Shown here piece after piece: positions 38,040 to 49,639 of a stretch of DNA of 64,000 nucleotides. Below the pieces are notes generated by a model. It saw only the letters and a list, made by a program, of their open reading frames with translations. It had not been told where the DNA came from and did not search any database. How positions within the stretch are numbered: the first letter of the stretch is position 1; each line of letters opens with the position of its first letter. The position numbers and the translations under genes were made by a program. The DNA is from Perilla frutescens (Eukaryota; Streptophyta; Magnoliopsida; Lamiales; Lamiaceae): assembly GCA_026008535.1 (NCBI GenBank), contig BRKX01000011.1, forward strand, positions 42,082,183 to 42,146,182, given 5' to 3'.

Positions 38040-39660
38040 TTAATCTATAGTTTTAATATAAGTGGCCAATACAGAAAATTTTGGGGTAATACAGTGCAAA
38101 TTAAAGTCGAATTGGGATTTTGATCAACAAAGGCCGCACGAGACTAGAAAAAATGAAGAAAACCAAGTGTTGGGCTCAAACTCGACCAAAAAATACGAGT
38201 TTCCTCGGTCCAGCATCACAACGCATGCAGACACGGTCTCAGAACTCGACCAAAAGGTCGCGGTGTAGAGCCCTTCAGGAGCTGAAAAACACGAGGCCCG
38301 GGCGCGGGCAGGAGGCGCGACCCATCCTGAGGGCGCATTGCAAAGCCCTCCGGGCGCGAGCACAAGGAGGTCGCGCCCCAGGGCCTCTGCAACACGGTCT
38401 CTAGGCGCGACCCGTTGGCCCGAGTTTCAGCCACTTCAGAGACGTATTTTCCTTTGTTCCAAACTCGACCCCTAGGCGCGAGTCTGTCGGGATCGCGCTC
38501 GGGACTGATGAGTCCGTTTTTTGACTTTTGGCATCCCATTATTGGTCCACTATATCTTATATCACTTGGGGAGTTCAAACCATTCATCTCACACTCGAAA
38601 ATACTCTATCAAACACAAGAACTTGGGGATTTTTGGAAGCATGAGAAGATTAAGAAAAAGAAGAAAAATCATCCATCCATCTTGAGGATTCAAGCCAAGG
38701 GATTGAAGAAGAGGGTTCTACATTGGGTTTTATCTTCTCTTTCATTCTCTACTCTTATTTTTAGAATGGGTTTTGGTTCTTTCCTCTTTGTTCTTGATGT
38801 TATTGTAAATATGGTAGGCTAGAGCCCTTAGGGCTCTAGGATGTAGAGAAACAATGTGAATCTTGTTCTTGATAAGGGTTTTATCTATGGTCATGCTTTG
38901 TCAAGATTTTAATCCATGCTAAATCTTGAATGGTGTTGTTTGAGTGGCCTTCATTTAACATCAAGTGTATGATTCACATGCATCTTGCCCATCTTGTGAT
39001 CATAAGCATGTATGAATTCAATCTATGAGCATGTATGAATTCAATCTATGTATTTGTACTCTTCATTGAATGTCGAATATGTGGAAGGAAATGTGATCCC
39101 TTTGAGCCTTTGGTAGGTGTGACCTTGGAATGTATTAGTGATAGTCATCATTGTCACATTCGCAATTTAAGAGATATTCAAGAGATGCTCTTACTATATT
39201 CACGGTCTTCCTATCGTTGAACGAAGCATGATTGTTGAGAATACCCTTGTTGTATGTTCAAGAGTAGCATTGTCTATCCATGTCTTAGAGTCTTGTTTTT
39301 AACTTGTTATTGTAAATCATTTCCTATTTGATCTTATTTTCTTGTTGTTGTTTTAGATTCGAATTTGTTGCTTAAAGTTGTTGGTGTTTTGGTATTTCAA
39401 TATAGTTTATGCTTTGGTATTTGATCTTTAAGTTTATATTTGGTATTGTTGGATGGAAATCAACCTTTACTTACTCTTCGTCTAGATAATCCTTGCATCT
39501 AATATTGTAGTACTTGCATTGTCTTATTTGGTTTCTCATTCCATGTGGATCAACCTCGTTTCATCCTGTCTACAATTATATGCTTGTATATTTATAAGCA
39601 TGACACAAGTCTAAATATTAAAACGAGAAGTATAGCACGAGTCTAAAGTCTCGCATCAAT
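38040..39660 (+). repeat. Dispersed non-coding repeat, copy B
   Basis: It shares its layout with the repeat at 49640-51000: a GC-rich patch near the left (38270-38510, with repeated ggcgcgac/gggcgcg phrases), a transcribed-looking middle, and at 39550-39590 the phrase atgtggatcaacctcg...tctacaattata, loosely like the right end of the 51-kb copy. The similarity is weak, so family membership is tentative. An open frame at 38415-38822 has no recognisable domain. Confidence 0.35.
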
Positions 39661-40608
39661 AACATAAATAATAATGGTGGATAAAATAATCACATAGTAG
39701 ATAGAGCAATAATAGAATGTAAATATGATAAAATAAAAATTGACCATAAAATAAATTAAGTTAGATCTCAAATTTGATTTCTCAAAAATTTTAATTGATC
39801 TCCCAACATTATAAAAGTTGGCGGATTTAGCAACCAAAACTTAAACGAAAAAAGCCAACTTATTACATGTTTATAAAAAAAGAGAATGAATAATATCATA
39901 GAATTACAAGCTAACTTGATCTCCAAAATCCTTCTTAAACTCCTTTAAATCACATTCTATTAATTTGAATGTAACTTCTTTTTTTCAAATCAAGAAAGCA
40001 TTAAAAGAACCCGGAAGCGGTAAGACATGGGGAAGAGCACAGCGGTAGAGGTGTTGCGATTCTGTTTCATTGATGAAATTGTATGAGCTTTGTAAGAATA
40101 TTTCGAGTTGAGTTATAAATTGTATGTGCTTCAGCTTTTATATAGATTATAAACAATGGAGAACTACAGTGCCGATGAACTTTTAAGATCGATGTCAATA
40201 ACTATATATAGAAGTTGTGTGAGTCCGCCTGAATGTTAAAAGTTTAGTATAAATTTAAATTTTAGAATAATAGTTGAATTTGAAGAGTTTTTTTTTTTTT
40301 AATTTTGAAACTGAAAATTTCTAATAAATAATAATGCCTGGATATTATTAACAGTCCACAATAAATTCATATTTCAGAATGATGGTTAAATTTGAAGAGT
40401 TTATGAAAATAATTTTATCTAGAAAATATTAAATCGTAGAAATGATGAAAATGTGGAGGATTTTGAAAATAAAAAAAAAAGAGTTGTGAGACAGTGGAGA
40501 ATTTTGAAAAAAAAAGATGTGGATTTTGAAAAAAAAAAGACATGAAAATTTGAAGAAACAACAGAGAATTTAGAAAAAAAAAATTGTAGATTTTGAAAAT
40601 TAAAACAC
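39661..40608. other. AT-rich spacer with degenerate tandem units
   Basis: At 40430-40600 units of the kind 'ggattttgaaaaaaaaag' repeat about six times with irregular spacing. No gene is present. Confidence 0.45.
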
Positions 40609-40664
40609 TAAGGGGGGTGTATTAGATTGGGATTTCATTGGATTTTAAAGGACTTTTAAAATTC

Positions 40665-40800
40665 GGGTGTATTCAATCTAGACTTTTAAAAGTCCTTTAA
40701 AATCCTGGTGTATTCAATCCAGACTTTTAAAAGTCCTTTAAAATTCATGGTGTATTCAATCCAAACTTTTAAAAGTCTTTTAAAATCCGGATGTATTAAA
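40665..40800 (+). repeat. Subterminal tandem repeat of the Harbinger element
   Basis: Four units of about 42 bp, each containing ggtgtattcaatc and cttttaaaagtc, begin at 40665, 40706, 40748 and 40789. The half-palindrome acttttaaaagt inside each unit is a plausible transposase-binding core. Confidence 0.8.
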
Positions 40801-40924
40801 AAATTCATGGACTTTAAAAAGTCATTGACTTCATTAGATTTCACCAGGAAATGACGTGAAAATTACAAAGGATGAAATCCGACCTCTGGACACGAGATTT
40901 CGATGGATTTGGAAAACCCGGTGA

Positions 40925-41085
40925 GCGCTGTGTCCCAGCGGCCGGTGAGAATTTGAAATCGGGCACCCCAGCCATCACCCGACCCCAACGGTCACTGGCT
41001 TTACCGATGATGGCACTCCAGCGGTCACGAGAGCAAGGCCGCTTGATTCCAACGCCCGTTGCAGCCCAGTGGCCGCTGGGCTTGG
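40925..41085. repeat. GC-rich agcggccactgg-type motif cluster, left
   Basis: Variants of the near-palindrome ccagcggccgctgg occur here (cccagcggccggtg, cccaacggtcactggc, cagtggccgctggg). Related clusters lie at 44400-44520 and 46365-46480 in the same element. Confidence 0.75.
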
Positions 41086-41427
41086 CCCAATCGGCTATAA
41101 ATATCCTCGGCACAACGTGTTTTTTTCATCCACAAATTATTTTACAGCGGCGGCTCTGAGGTGCATAACTTCAGTATATTCTTCAGGTACTCTCTACACT
41201 ATTATGATTGTTGTTTTTTACTCGTGTATTCATTATTAATTGAATTTGTCTTTGTTTTTTTGAATCTATTGCATGAAAGAATAAAGTTTTGTACGTTAAT
41301 TTTGAATTACTGTTTAGCCTCTGTTTTGGTACACTTTTACTGATTATTGAAGCACCGAAAACTAGTATATATGGTTTTTTTATTATGATGATTAATGGTT
41401 TATACACCATAATATATTAGTATTATC

Positions 41428-42467
41428 TTGGGGGACTCACAACAAGATTCGAAAAAGAAGACAGCTCATAAACCATGGACTAAGGAACAGACTGACCTTC
41501 TGTTAGAACTTATGGTTGATGGTACGCGTCGTGAATGGCGTGATAATAGTGGCATCTTTAGCAAAACCACTGTGGAAGAAAGAATACTTCCTGGGCTTAA
41601 TGAAAGACTCCGGTGTAATAAGACCTACATCAATTATCAAAGCCAGCTCAAATGGTTTAAGAATCGTTGGATTTCTTATTCAAACCTTTTGAAGTCTAGC
41701 TCTGGTTTTGGATATGACGCCAATATGAAAAAGTTCACGGCTACAGATGAAGTATGGGATGCGTACTTAGCGGTAAGTATCATATTATAATAATATTATC
41801 GAATATTTTTATTTGACTAATATAGTGAATTAATAAATTTGTTATTTATTTGATTCTAGGCTCATCCGAAAGACACAAACTTGCGCTATGGATAATGTCC
41901 TGATTATAAGAAGTTGACAATTGCGGTGGGTAATGGTGTTGCCGTAGGAAAAAACTCAATTGGGTTGGGTAGTGCTACTGATGCAAACACATTAGGAGAA
42001 TATGAAAATAGAGATGTGCACATAGAAGATTTGATGTTTGATCCTGAGAATGAGGCTTTTATCGTACTATTCCAAGATGAGCCACCATCATCTGGTTCCA
42101 CATCACCTTTTGGGCTGCCTGAAGTGTCTGAGGGCTCCACTCAAAGAAGGAATCAACCCAAAAGAAGTAGAACTCAGTATGAAGCAACTTCTGGCTCTAC
42201 TGAAAATATCATGGAAGAGTTTAAAAAAATATCCAACACTATTGGGGAAGTTCATAATCTCCTGCTGAAAAGAGATACCATATTGGAGAAAAGAGAAAAA
42301 GAAAGATCCTTCACGACATGGGATGCAATTAAAGAGATCCAAATTTGGATGAAGACACTTGGCTCAAGGAATTTGACTTGCTTGACACCAAGTCCAAAAA
42401 AGATGGTTTTTTGAAGATGACCGTTGAGGAACGAGCTAATTGGATAGCTTATAAGATTAGGGAATAG
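41428..42467 (+). pseudogene. Harbinger ORF1, Myb/SANT-like DNA-binding protein (degenerate)
   Basis: Partner protein of PIF/Harbinger transposase that binds the element ends and carries the transposase into the nucleus. Exon 1 (41428-41773) encodes a Myb/SANT-like domain: KPWTKEQTDLLLELMVDGTR, then YQSQLKWFKNRWISYSNLL. Exon 2 starts at about 41861 after gattctag, and an in-frame TAA follows soon (about 41893). A frameshift at about 42340-42350 moves the C-terminal TWLKEFDLLD...MTVEERANWIAYKIRE into another frame, ending at the TAG 42465-42467. The expected ATG before GDSQQDSKKK is TTG. It is therefore a pseudogene. Confidence 0.85.
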
Positions 42468-42663
42468 AGATCATTTGCTTCATATTTTACATACTTTGAT
42501 GTTGGTTTATTATTATTTTGCTTGGTTGTCTTGTTAGGATTTCTAATGATGATTTATTCAAACTTATGAATTATTATTTGTATACATTAGAATATATTTC
42601 TTATTTAACATATTCATTTTAGTGTCTTTAATCAAGACTCCGTTCATATTTTTTAAATGCAGC

Positions 42664-44125
42664 ATGGAAAATCATGAAATATTGGAAGAAGAAATAGAAG
42701 AAGAAGAAGAAATGGAAGAAGAAATTGATGAGGAAGAGGATATAGAATTCTACGAAAATGTTAGGCTCTTTGTTGACAATTAAGGCAGTGATAACGCTAT
42801 TAGGGAGAATTGCTATGATGCGTCGGCGTATTGAACGTTCTTTGCAGCGACGATCAATTAGTAGAACCGAATATCATTTTGTTAATAATATGATTGAAGG
42901 AGATCCACAAATTTTTCGACAGTTGTATAGGATGTATCCTGATGCGTTTGTGAAGTTATGCTCTATCATAAGAGATAAAACGCCTCTAGAAGATACAAGA
43001 TACATATGTGTTGAAGAAATGGTGGCAACATTCTTGATCATTGTCCGGCACAACGACAGATATTGTAATGTTCGTCAAAGGTTCAATCATTCTCATTTTG
43101 CTACTAGTCAAAATTTCAACAAAACTTTAAAGGCGTTGAACACCATAGCACTGGACATGATGGTTAAGCTGTCTACAGCCATCCTTGCTAAAATTCAGGA
43201 AAGCATAAGATTTATGCCTTTTTTTAAGGTATGGATCCTTTATTATGTAACGTGTTTCAAACATTGTAATTTTATTATATCTTATCTTCACTTTATTTTA
43301 TGATTGCATCGGGACTATAGATGGAACTCATATCCCGGCAATGGTACTAGGCCGAGAAGTAAGCAGCTTTCGTAACCGTCATGGTATGCAATCGCAGAAT
43401 GTTTTGGCAGCTTGCAACTTTGATTTGTAGTTCATATATGTGCTAAGTGGGTGGGAAGGTTCAACACATGACTCCAAACTTTTAAGTGATGCATTATCTA
43501 GAAAAAATGGCCTTCAGATGCCCCAAGGTATGTACCATATTTCATAATTTCATTTTTTAAGTGAAAATGTCACTAGTTAACAAAAATATAATATAATTGT
43601 GTTGTTGTAGGTAAATATTTTCTGGTGGATTGTGGATTTGCTAATAGACGTCAATTTTTAGCTTCATTACGTGGTGTTCGATATCATTTAAAAGATTTTG
43701 GTGGTCAAGGTCGTCACCCCAGAAATGCAAGTGAATTATTCAATCTCCGTCATGCATCATTAAGAAATGTGATTGAGAGGATTTTGGGTGTCTTCAAATC
43801 CAGATTCAAAATTTTCAAAACGGCACCTCTCTTCCCATTTCAAACACAAGCATAATTAGTTTTGGCTTGTGCTGGTTTACACAATTTTCTCCGGAAAGAG
43901 TGCCGCTCTGATGAATTTCCAGTGGAATATGAAGGAGATCAAGATTTACCACCTCTCGATACGGAAGAAGAAAATGTGGAATGACTATCTCAAAGCCAAC
44001 TACAACAAAGAACGGAAGCTAATGCATGGAGAATGAGTATTGCTAATGCTATGTGGGAAGCGAGGCCTACGTATAACGGCGATGTAAATGAAGATGATGA
44101 GACCGAAGATGGGAATGATGAGTAA
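42664..44125 (+). pseudogene. Harbinger transposase (DDE_Tnp_4), degenerate
   Basis: Catalytic protein of the element. After an acidic N-terminus (MENHEILEEEIEEEEE) and a frameshift near 42780, the conserved part reads DPQIFRQLYRMYPDAFVKL and then YCNVRQRFNHSHFATSQNF. The DDE residues are visible: D in CIGTIDGTHIPA (43311-43346), D in YFLVDCGFANRRQF (about 43617-43657), and E in RNVIERILGVFK (about 43763-43798). In-frame stops occur after NFDL (about 43427), after QTQA (43853-43855) and after ENVE (about 43982). The intron after FMPFFK (43228) lacks a clear AG before DCIG. The last codons are DGNDE and TAA at 44123-44125. Confidence 0.9.
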
Positions 44126-44399
44126 TCAAGTGTTGTTTTTATTGACTATGGTTTATTGTTATTTTATCAACAATTTGTGCATATTGTGTCTGATTTTTAT
44201 ATACAATTTGGGTAACAATTTTTTTTATCGTTGTTGTATTTTTCTTTAACATTTTGTGCATCAATCAAGCCTCGTACTAAACAAGTAAAATGAAATGAGA
44301 AATAAACATAATCGAAATAAACATTGTTAACAAACAATTGTTCAACAAAATAAAAAACATTTGAGTTCAACGACAGAATAATAAAAAAAAACATAGGGT

Positions 44400-44525
44400 C
44401 CAGCGGCCACTGGGAAGCTCGGCCACAACGGCAACCCAACGCTCCCTGGCCCCCAACGCCGGTTGGGAAAGTGGACAGAAACTTTTCCAGCGGCCACTGG
44501 CTCCCAACGGCCACTGGGGGTCCTC
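44400..44525. repeat. GC-rich agcggccactgg-type motif cluster, middle
   Basis: Contains ccagcggccactgg twice, plus caacggccactgg and caacgccggttggg, between the 3' ends of the two convergent gene sets. Confidence 0.75.
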
Positions 44526-44689
44526 CGCCTCCGGCCTTCGGCTTCCTCAAGCGAGTACACCTACACGATTCACAAACACCAAAATCAACCCAAAACCAAC
44601 ATAATGCAAACAATTCAACATAACTCATAAGTACCACAAACCAACATCATCAATTAGGTAAACCAAATTCAACAAAAAATATTACATAT

Positions 44690-44925
44690 ACTCAACTCCA
44701 AAAATCCAACTCCAAAATCCAAAAATCCAAAAATTGTACAACATATTCAACACCAACTTCAAGCACTACAAATTTAACATAAATCATTAAACATATTCAA
44801 CTCCAAAAATCCAAAAATTATACAATATATTCAACACCAACTACAAGCACTACAAATTTAACATAAATCATTAAACATATTCAACTCCAAAAATCCATAA
44901 ATCATTAAACATATTAAAAACAAAT
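44690..44925. repeat. Tandem repeat, 85-103 bp period
   Basis: The phrase attcaactccaaaaatcc recurs at about 44691, 44794 and 44879, with 'caacaccaacttcaagcactacaaatttaacataaatcatt'-like sequence between. This makes about two and a half copies. It lies just past the end of the minus-strand gene. Confidence 0.75.
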
Positions 44926-44927
44926 CA

Positions 44928-46208
44928 TTAACTTTGAGGTGGTGGCTATGGTGGCGGATAGAAGGCAGTCCAAGCATCCTACTGAGCCTGTAAAGATGCA
45001 ATTTGTGCATCCTGCGTGTCAAATCAGGCGTTCATCTGCTAGGTATGCGCATCAAATTGGGCATTCATCTGTTGGGTATGCGCGTCATATGTCTCGTGGA
45101 TCTCCTGCCTCAGTGATCCAAAGGATGCATCGATATGATCCCGAAATGACATCAAATCATTCTGGAATCGCGCATAGTAATCTCGAGACATTGTATGAGG
45201 AGGTTGTTCAGGTTGCTCTTCCTCCTCCTCCTCTTCCTCCATCTCTTCATCTCCATGACCACCCTCATCACCACCAGTCGACGGGCCGGCACCAGCATCA
45301 CCTTGCCTCTTGACAATCTCGACATTTGTGTGCTTGCTCACACATGGCCTCTTCGCAGGGGGGACTAACGTGTACCGATCAGAAATAATCTGAGCTCCTT
45401 TTAGCTCACTGAAGTCGATCAAATACATCCTGATTTCATCTTGCCCCTCTTGGGGCCCCATCGTGGCACTGAGAATCCCGAGGTTATGTGCCAACCCCAT
45501 CACAATAGGAGCAAGCGACGGGTGCATTTCTGCACGAGTCTGCATCTGCCTCATAGCCACCTAAATAAAATTTGAAATGCAGACTTTTGTGCCATTCATC
45601 GCACAACATAATAAATTCACCTCATTTGCATTCACTTTGTTCCCTTGCTCCTTTCCCGACACATTATACGCAAGGAATTTGTGCACAATTGCCAGTGTCG
45701 GGTCTTGGATGTACTCATTCAACCTACCTGAATTACTCCAGTTATCAAACCCAATCAAGTCACGCCAACCCGTTTCCACACTAAATGAGTTGGGTCTCTC
45801 CCGTTCCCCGCCAGTAGAAAATCTAAACACATTTTTCATTTTCGTCAAGTTAATTTGGTAGTCTCGCCCGTTCATCCTAACCCTAATCTTCTTCTTATCC
45901 TCAATCACATACATAGTAGACATAAACTCATAACAAAGAGACTCATAACCAGAAAAATCAACATTCTTAGCATAATGTTCTAGCCCCAAAACCTTCAAAT
46001 ACTTGGTCACTCTTGCTACAAGTTTCAAATCTCTCAACAAATCCCAATCCAAATAACGAGGGTTCATAATCATACATTTGTTAAATTTTTCGAACAATTG
46101 ACCCTCATGCTCAGTTCTTAGATGAAATGGACAGTCGTACCTCGTCGCAAGGTCCTCCTGTGGGACTTCTTCGTGTGGCCCGACGTTGGGAATTTTCATC
46201 CGAGGCAT
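44928..46208 (-). pseudogene. ATHILA ORF1-like gene inside the Harbinger element
   Basis: Exon 1 runs 46208-45621 and exon 2 45560-44928; the intron is GT-AG. The product resembles the ATHILA ORF-1 family (PF03078): PRYLDWDLLRDLKLVARVTK, then GYESLCYEFMSTMYV, then RVRMNGRDYQINLTKMKNVF. An acidic stretch (EEMEEEEEEEEQPEQPP) and a C-terminal glutamine-rich repeat (AHTQQMNAQFD) follow. The function is unknown. The frame is open to 45042 and then meets four stops (three TAG at CAG-like positions, one TGA) before its natural TAA at 44928-44930. The family was first named from a gypsy retroelement, so its place here is either capture or a third ORF of this Harbinger lineage. Confidence 0.7.
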
Positions 46209-46364
46209 TATGAGAGTGGCATCGGTCGTGGGCTTCGAACGGTGGGTGAGCGGATTTTGAGTAGCGGTTGGAGTTTCTTTTTTCGCCTATTTTCGTATTT
46301 TGAGAATTGGGGATCTGTAATGAACGAAATGGGGCTTTCGCAGAACTTAACATTTTTATTTCCA

Positions 46365-46480
46365 ACGGCCGCTGGGTGCCAGCGATCGTTGGGATTGTTT
46401 GACCCGTGGCCCAGCGGTCGCTGGGTTGTCTCGGCTCGCCTTCCCAACGGCCACTGGCTTCCAACGGTCGCTCGGTTCGA
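46365..46480. repeat. GC-rich agcggccactgg-type motif cluster, right
   Basis: Copies include caacggccgctggg, cagcgatcgttggg, cccagcggtcgctggg, caacggccactggc and caacggtcgctcgg. It mirrors the left cluster, about 220-340 bp inside the right terminus. Confidence 0.75.
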
Positions 46481-46705
46481 TTTTTTCCCGAGTCCATCGA
46501 TCCATGTGTTCCATCGAGCGCTGGAAAGAAGGATTTGAAATCCATTGAAATCGTTCAAAATTGGTCTGAAATCCATACACGAAATCCGCCAGACTCTGCG
46601 TGGAGTTGGGAGACTCCATGTGGAGTCTATGGATTTTATAAATCCATAAACATTTAAAAGTCAATCAAAATCTAATAAAATCTCAATCCAATACACCCCC
46701 CCTAA

Positions 46706-48230
46706 GACATGAAAATGAGAAGATGAGGATTTGAACCACACCTACATAACAATCAAGCAACAGACAAATATTGAGATAATTTGGGAAGAAATTATTTTTA
46801 ACCTTAACTTTTTTTATGTTTTTATTTATTCTAGTCCTGCGATTTTGCCTTAATATATGTATAGATAAAAAACACGGCTCATTATAGAAATGGAATTACA
46901 TGTTACAATTCTTGTTGCATTTCGTGTTTTAACTCTTTAATTTTTTTTTCAAAATCATTTTTTTAATTTAAATTTTATATTTATGGTTCATCCTTCCCCA
47001 ATTAGGATGTATTAAAAAAATTTAAAAATAAATTGAAAAAACTAAATTATGAAACCTGAAATATAATACAGAAGGGAATAGAGAATCTAGATGCTCATTA
47101 TAGGATAATGCTCCTTGGCCACACTGTGGCCGGCCATAATTTCACAATTATGGTATGTTATCATTATATGGTAAGTTTTGAATTAAATCCTTAATTAATG
47201 ATTATTAGTGTTTTACTATTATATCCTTCATATTTATTTTAGAAATGTTTGACTTGTATAATTTAAACATTCAAATGATCCACAAAATCTCATTAAAATA
47301 TGTGTGATCACTCCTCATTATAATAGTCATATTTCAATAAATATTACATTTATAACGCAACTGTTTAATTATGGAAAATTGGTGTTGTCAAATGTAAATG
47401 GAGGGGGAAATGTCAATTAGGATTGTCAAAAAACGCAATTGCAAATATTTGTACAACACAAGCACCACCATACATAAATCCTGCCGCAACTGAATTGTCA
47501 AGAAGTATGAGAAATCAACAAAACTCCTAAACCCTACTTTTATCAAAATTAAATCATAGACAAAAACTAAAATATTGCAAACATAGCATATAATTAGGAT
47601 TTTGATTATGCAAACACTAGTAGATTAATTACCTTTTCTCACATTCAACCTTTTGAGAAGAACACATATCAATCATTCTTAAATCCTCTCTGCTACGAGT
47701 TTTGATTTGCTATGTTCAAGCATATAGATGATTTTTCTCTGTTGGAGGAGACGATTGATATGTGAATGATGAAACCCTTTTCTCAGATTGTGTTTGATGA
47801 ATGAATCTGCTATTCATCTTTTTGTGGTTCTCTCGATCTGGGGAGTTGAGGAGGCGTGAGTAGGTCGTCATAATCAATATATGTGGTGGAGTAGTTTATC
47901 TACTCTCTTGAAGGAATATCGTTTTTCTCTTTCTTCTCTGCCCTGTGTTTTGAGAATCGTTGTTCTTGTTTTTTCTCTCTGCAGATTTAGGTGATTTCAA
48001 AATCTTTAATGATCTTGTGTCATAATTAAGCCGATAAATATGGATGAGTGATTATGTAGATCTATTTGTCCCGTTTTTACCCCTATGAAATATTGCAGGA
48101 TCTGAAAAATCAATTTATTTGCAATTAGATCCTCAAATCTCCAATTGATTTTTGACCGTCTAGATCAAGTAGATGAGTGGTTGATATTAGTTCCTAGTTC
48201 CTACATAGGGATGGGTTCTCATTTTAACCC

Positions 48231-48288
<58 letters not shown>

Positions 48289-49639
48289 GAAACATTGAAC
48301 AAAATTTAAAAGTGGAAATGGATCCTTCAATCTAATTAGCTAGGATAGAAAAATGATTTTAAAGCAAAAAATAAAATAAAATATTTTTAACAACATGAAC
48401 CCGTTAATAATGTTATCAAACATAAAAAAACTATATACAAAATAAAACATGAGCGTGAGCCTGTACGATAGCGGATTAATAGTCAGAAGATAATTGATGG
48501 GCAAAAAGAAAAAAAGAAAACAGAAAGCAACGAGAAAATACAAAAAGAGTAGAATCACGCGTAATTGATGTTGATTAATTTATGACTAAATGTGTTTAAC
48601 TCAATGTAAGAATAAGACATCAAAATATCCCCCATTGTTGGTTTCTCTCCATATAATACAACAAAAATCCACACACCAAACTATGAACCCAAACAACCAC
48701 AATTGAGTGTTGTTCATGCACTTGGACAAAGTTTTTTGTCGTTACACACAACACACGACGCACCCCACCTTGTGAAAATTTTCTTTCTCACGTCATATGT
48801 GTGTAATGATCATATTATTAATTGTTCAAGTAAAATTTTCTTCCTCGAGTTTTAACATCGTGGTTAAGGTGTTCGATCATTATTTGAAAATTAAAGTTTG
48901 TTGTATGTATAATTACATATGTATGTATTGTCTGCATAGTATTTGTAAATTTATATAAAATTATTTTTTAAAAGACAATGGTCCTGCAGATATGATGTTT
49001 ATGAAATATAAGACCCTCAATACACATCCAAATTCGGATTTATTAATGAAATAGTCTTAGGAAAATTGTCAAGCTCCCATAATTAGTTTGATTGAGGATG
49101 TAACACATAGAACTCAAATTTGGGGTAAATTCATTTGAATCCACTTAAGAATTTCCAACTGCCAGTTAAATGACTAAAATTGCTACATTTTAAAACTTAA
49201 CGAGACTGAAATTGCCACCTATATATTTTTTGTGAAGTTAGCAGAAATTTAACCTAGTAAGTTTTCAAAATGAAGCAATTTTAATATTTTTCATGTCTTA
49301 AAAAGGCTTAAAACTATCGCATTAGTTCTAAAATTTTATGGAACTAAATCATTACCTCTCTCTCCCACATGACTACAAATACCACTCAGCACGTAATTCA
49401 TACACGACCAAAAATACAATTAACCCTCAGATCTGACCACCCGATCTTGAATTTTGAAGTTAATTCATTTGTGACTTTACCGATCATGGATGATGGATCA
49501 TATTGTATTAGTGTTTAGTTTATTGTAATAAAAGGCAATTAACAATTGAAGCCATGTGCATTTTTTAGAACATAGTTGAATGAAGGGAGGTTGCAATTAT
49601 TTATTAGTTGAATTTACCTATATAACCTTGACCCGCACA
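46706..49639. other. Intergenic DNA, probable old transposon remnants
   Basis: No gene is supported. The part 47105-48230 (from gctccttggccacactgtggcc to ggatgggttctcattttaaccc) has an internal leader-like stretch (47640-48000) and looks like a non-coding DNA transposon, but I could not pair its ends. A (TA)n microsatellite lies at 48234-48287. Confidence 0.35.
48234..48287. repeat. (TA)n microsatellite
   Basis: About 26 TA units, uninterrupted. Confidence 0.95.

Larger units (their letters stand above)
40612..46702. mobile_element. PIF/Harbinger DNA transposon, full-length but degenerate
   Basis: The left end ggggggtgtattagattg and the right end (reverse complement gggggggtgtattggattg) form terminal inverted repeats that continue for about 45 bp with mismatches. 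TAA flanks both sides (40609-40611 and 46703-46705), the 3-bp TWA-type target duplication of PIF/Harbinger. Inside on the plus strand are the Myb/SANT-like ORF1 (41428-42467) and the DDE transposase (42664-44125), the two genes that define the superfamily. On the minus strand is an extra ATHILA-ORF1-like gene (46208-44928). Every gene has stops or frameshifts, so the copy is not autonomous now. Confidence 0.92.
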
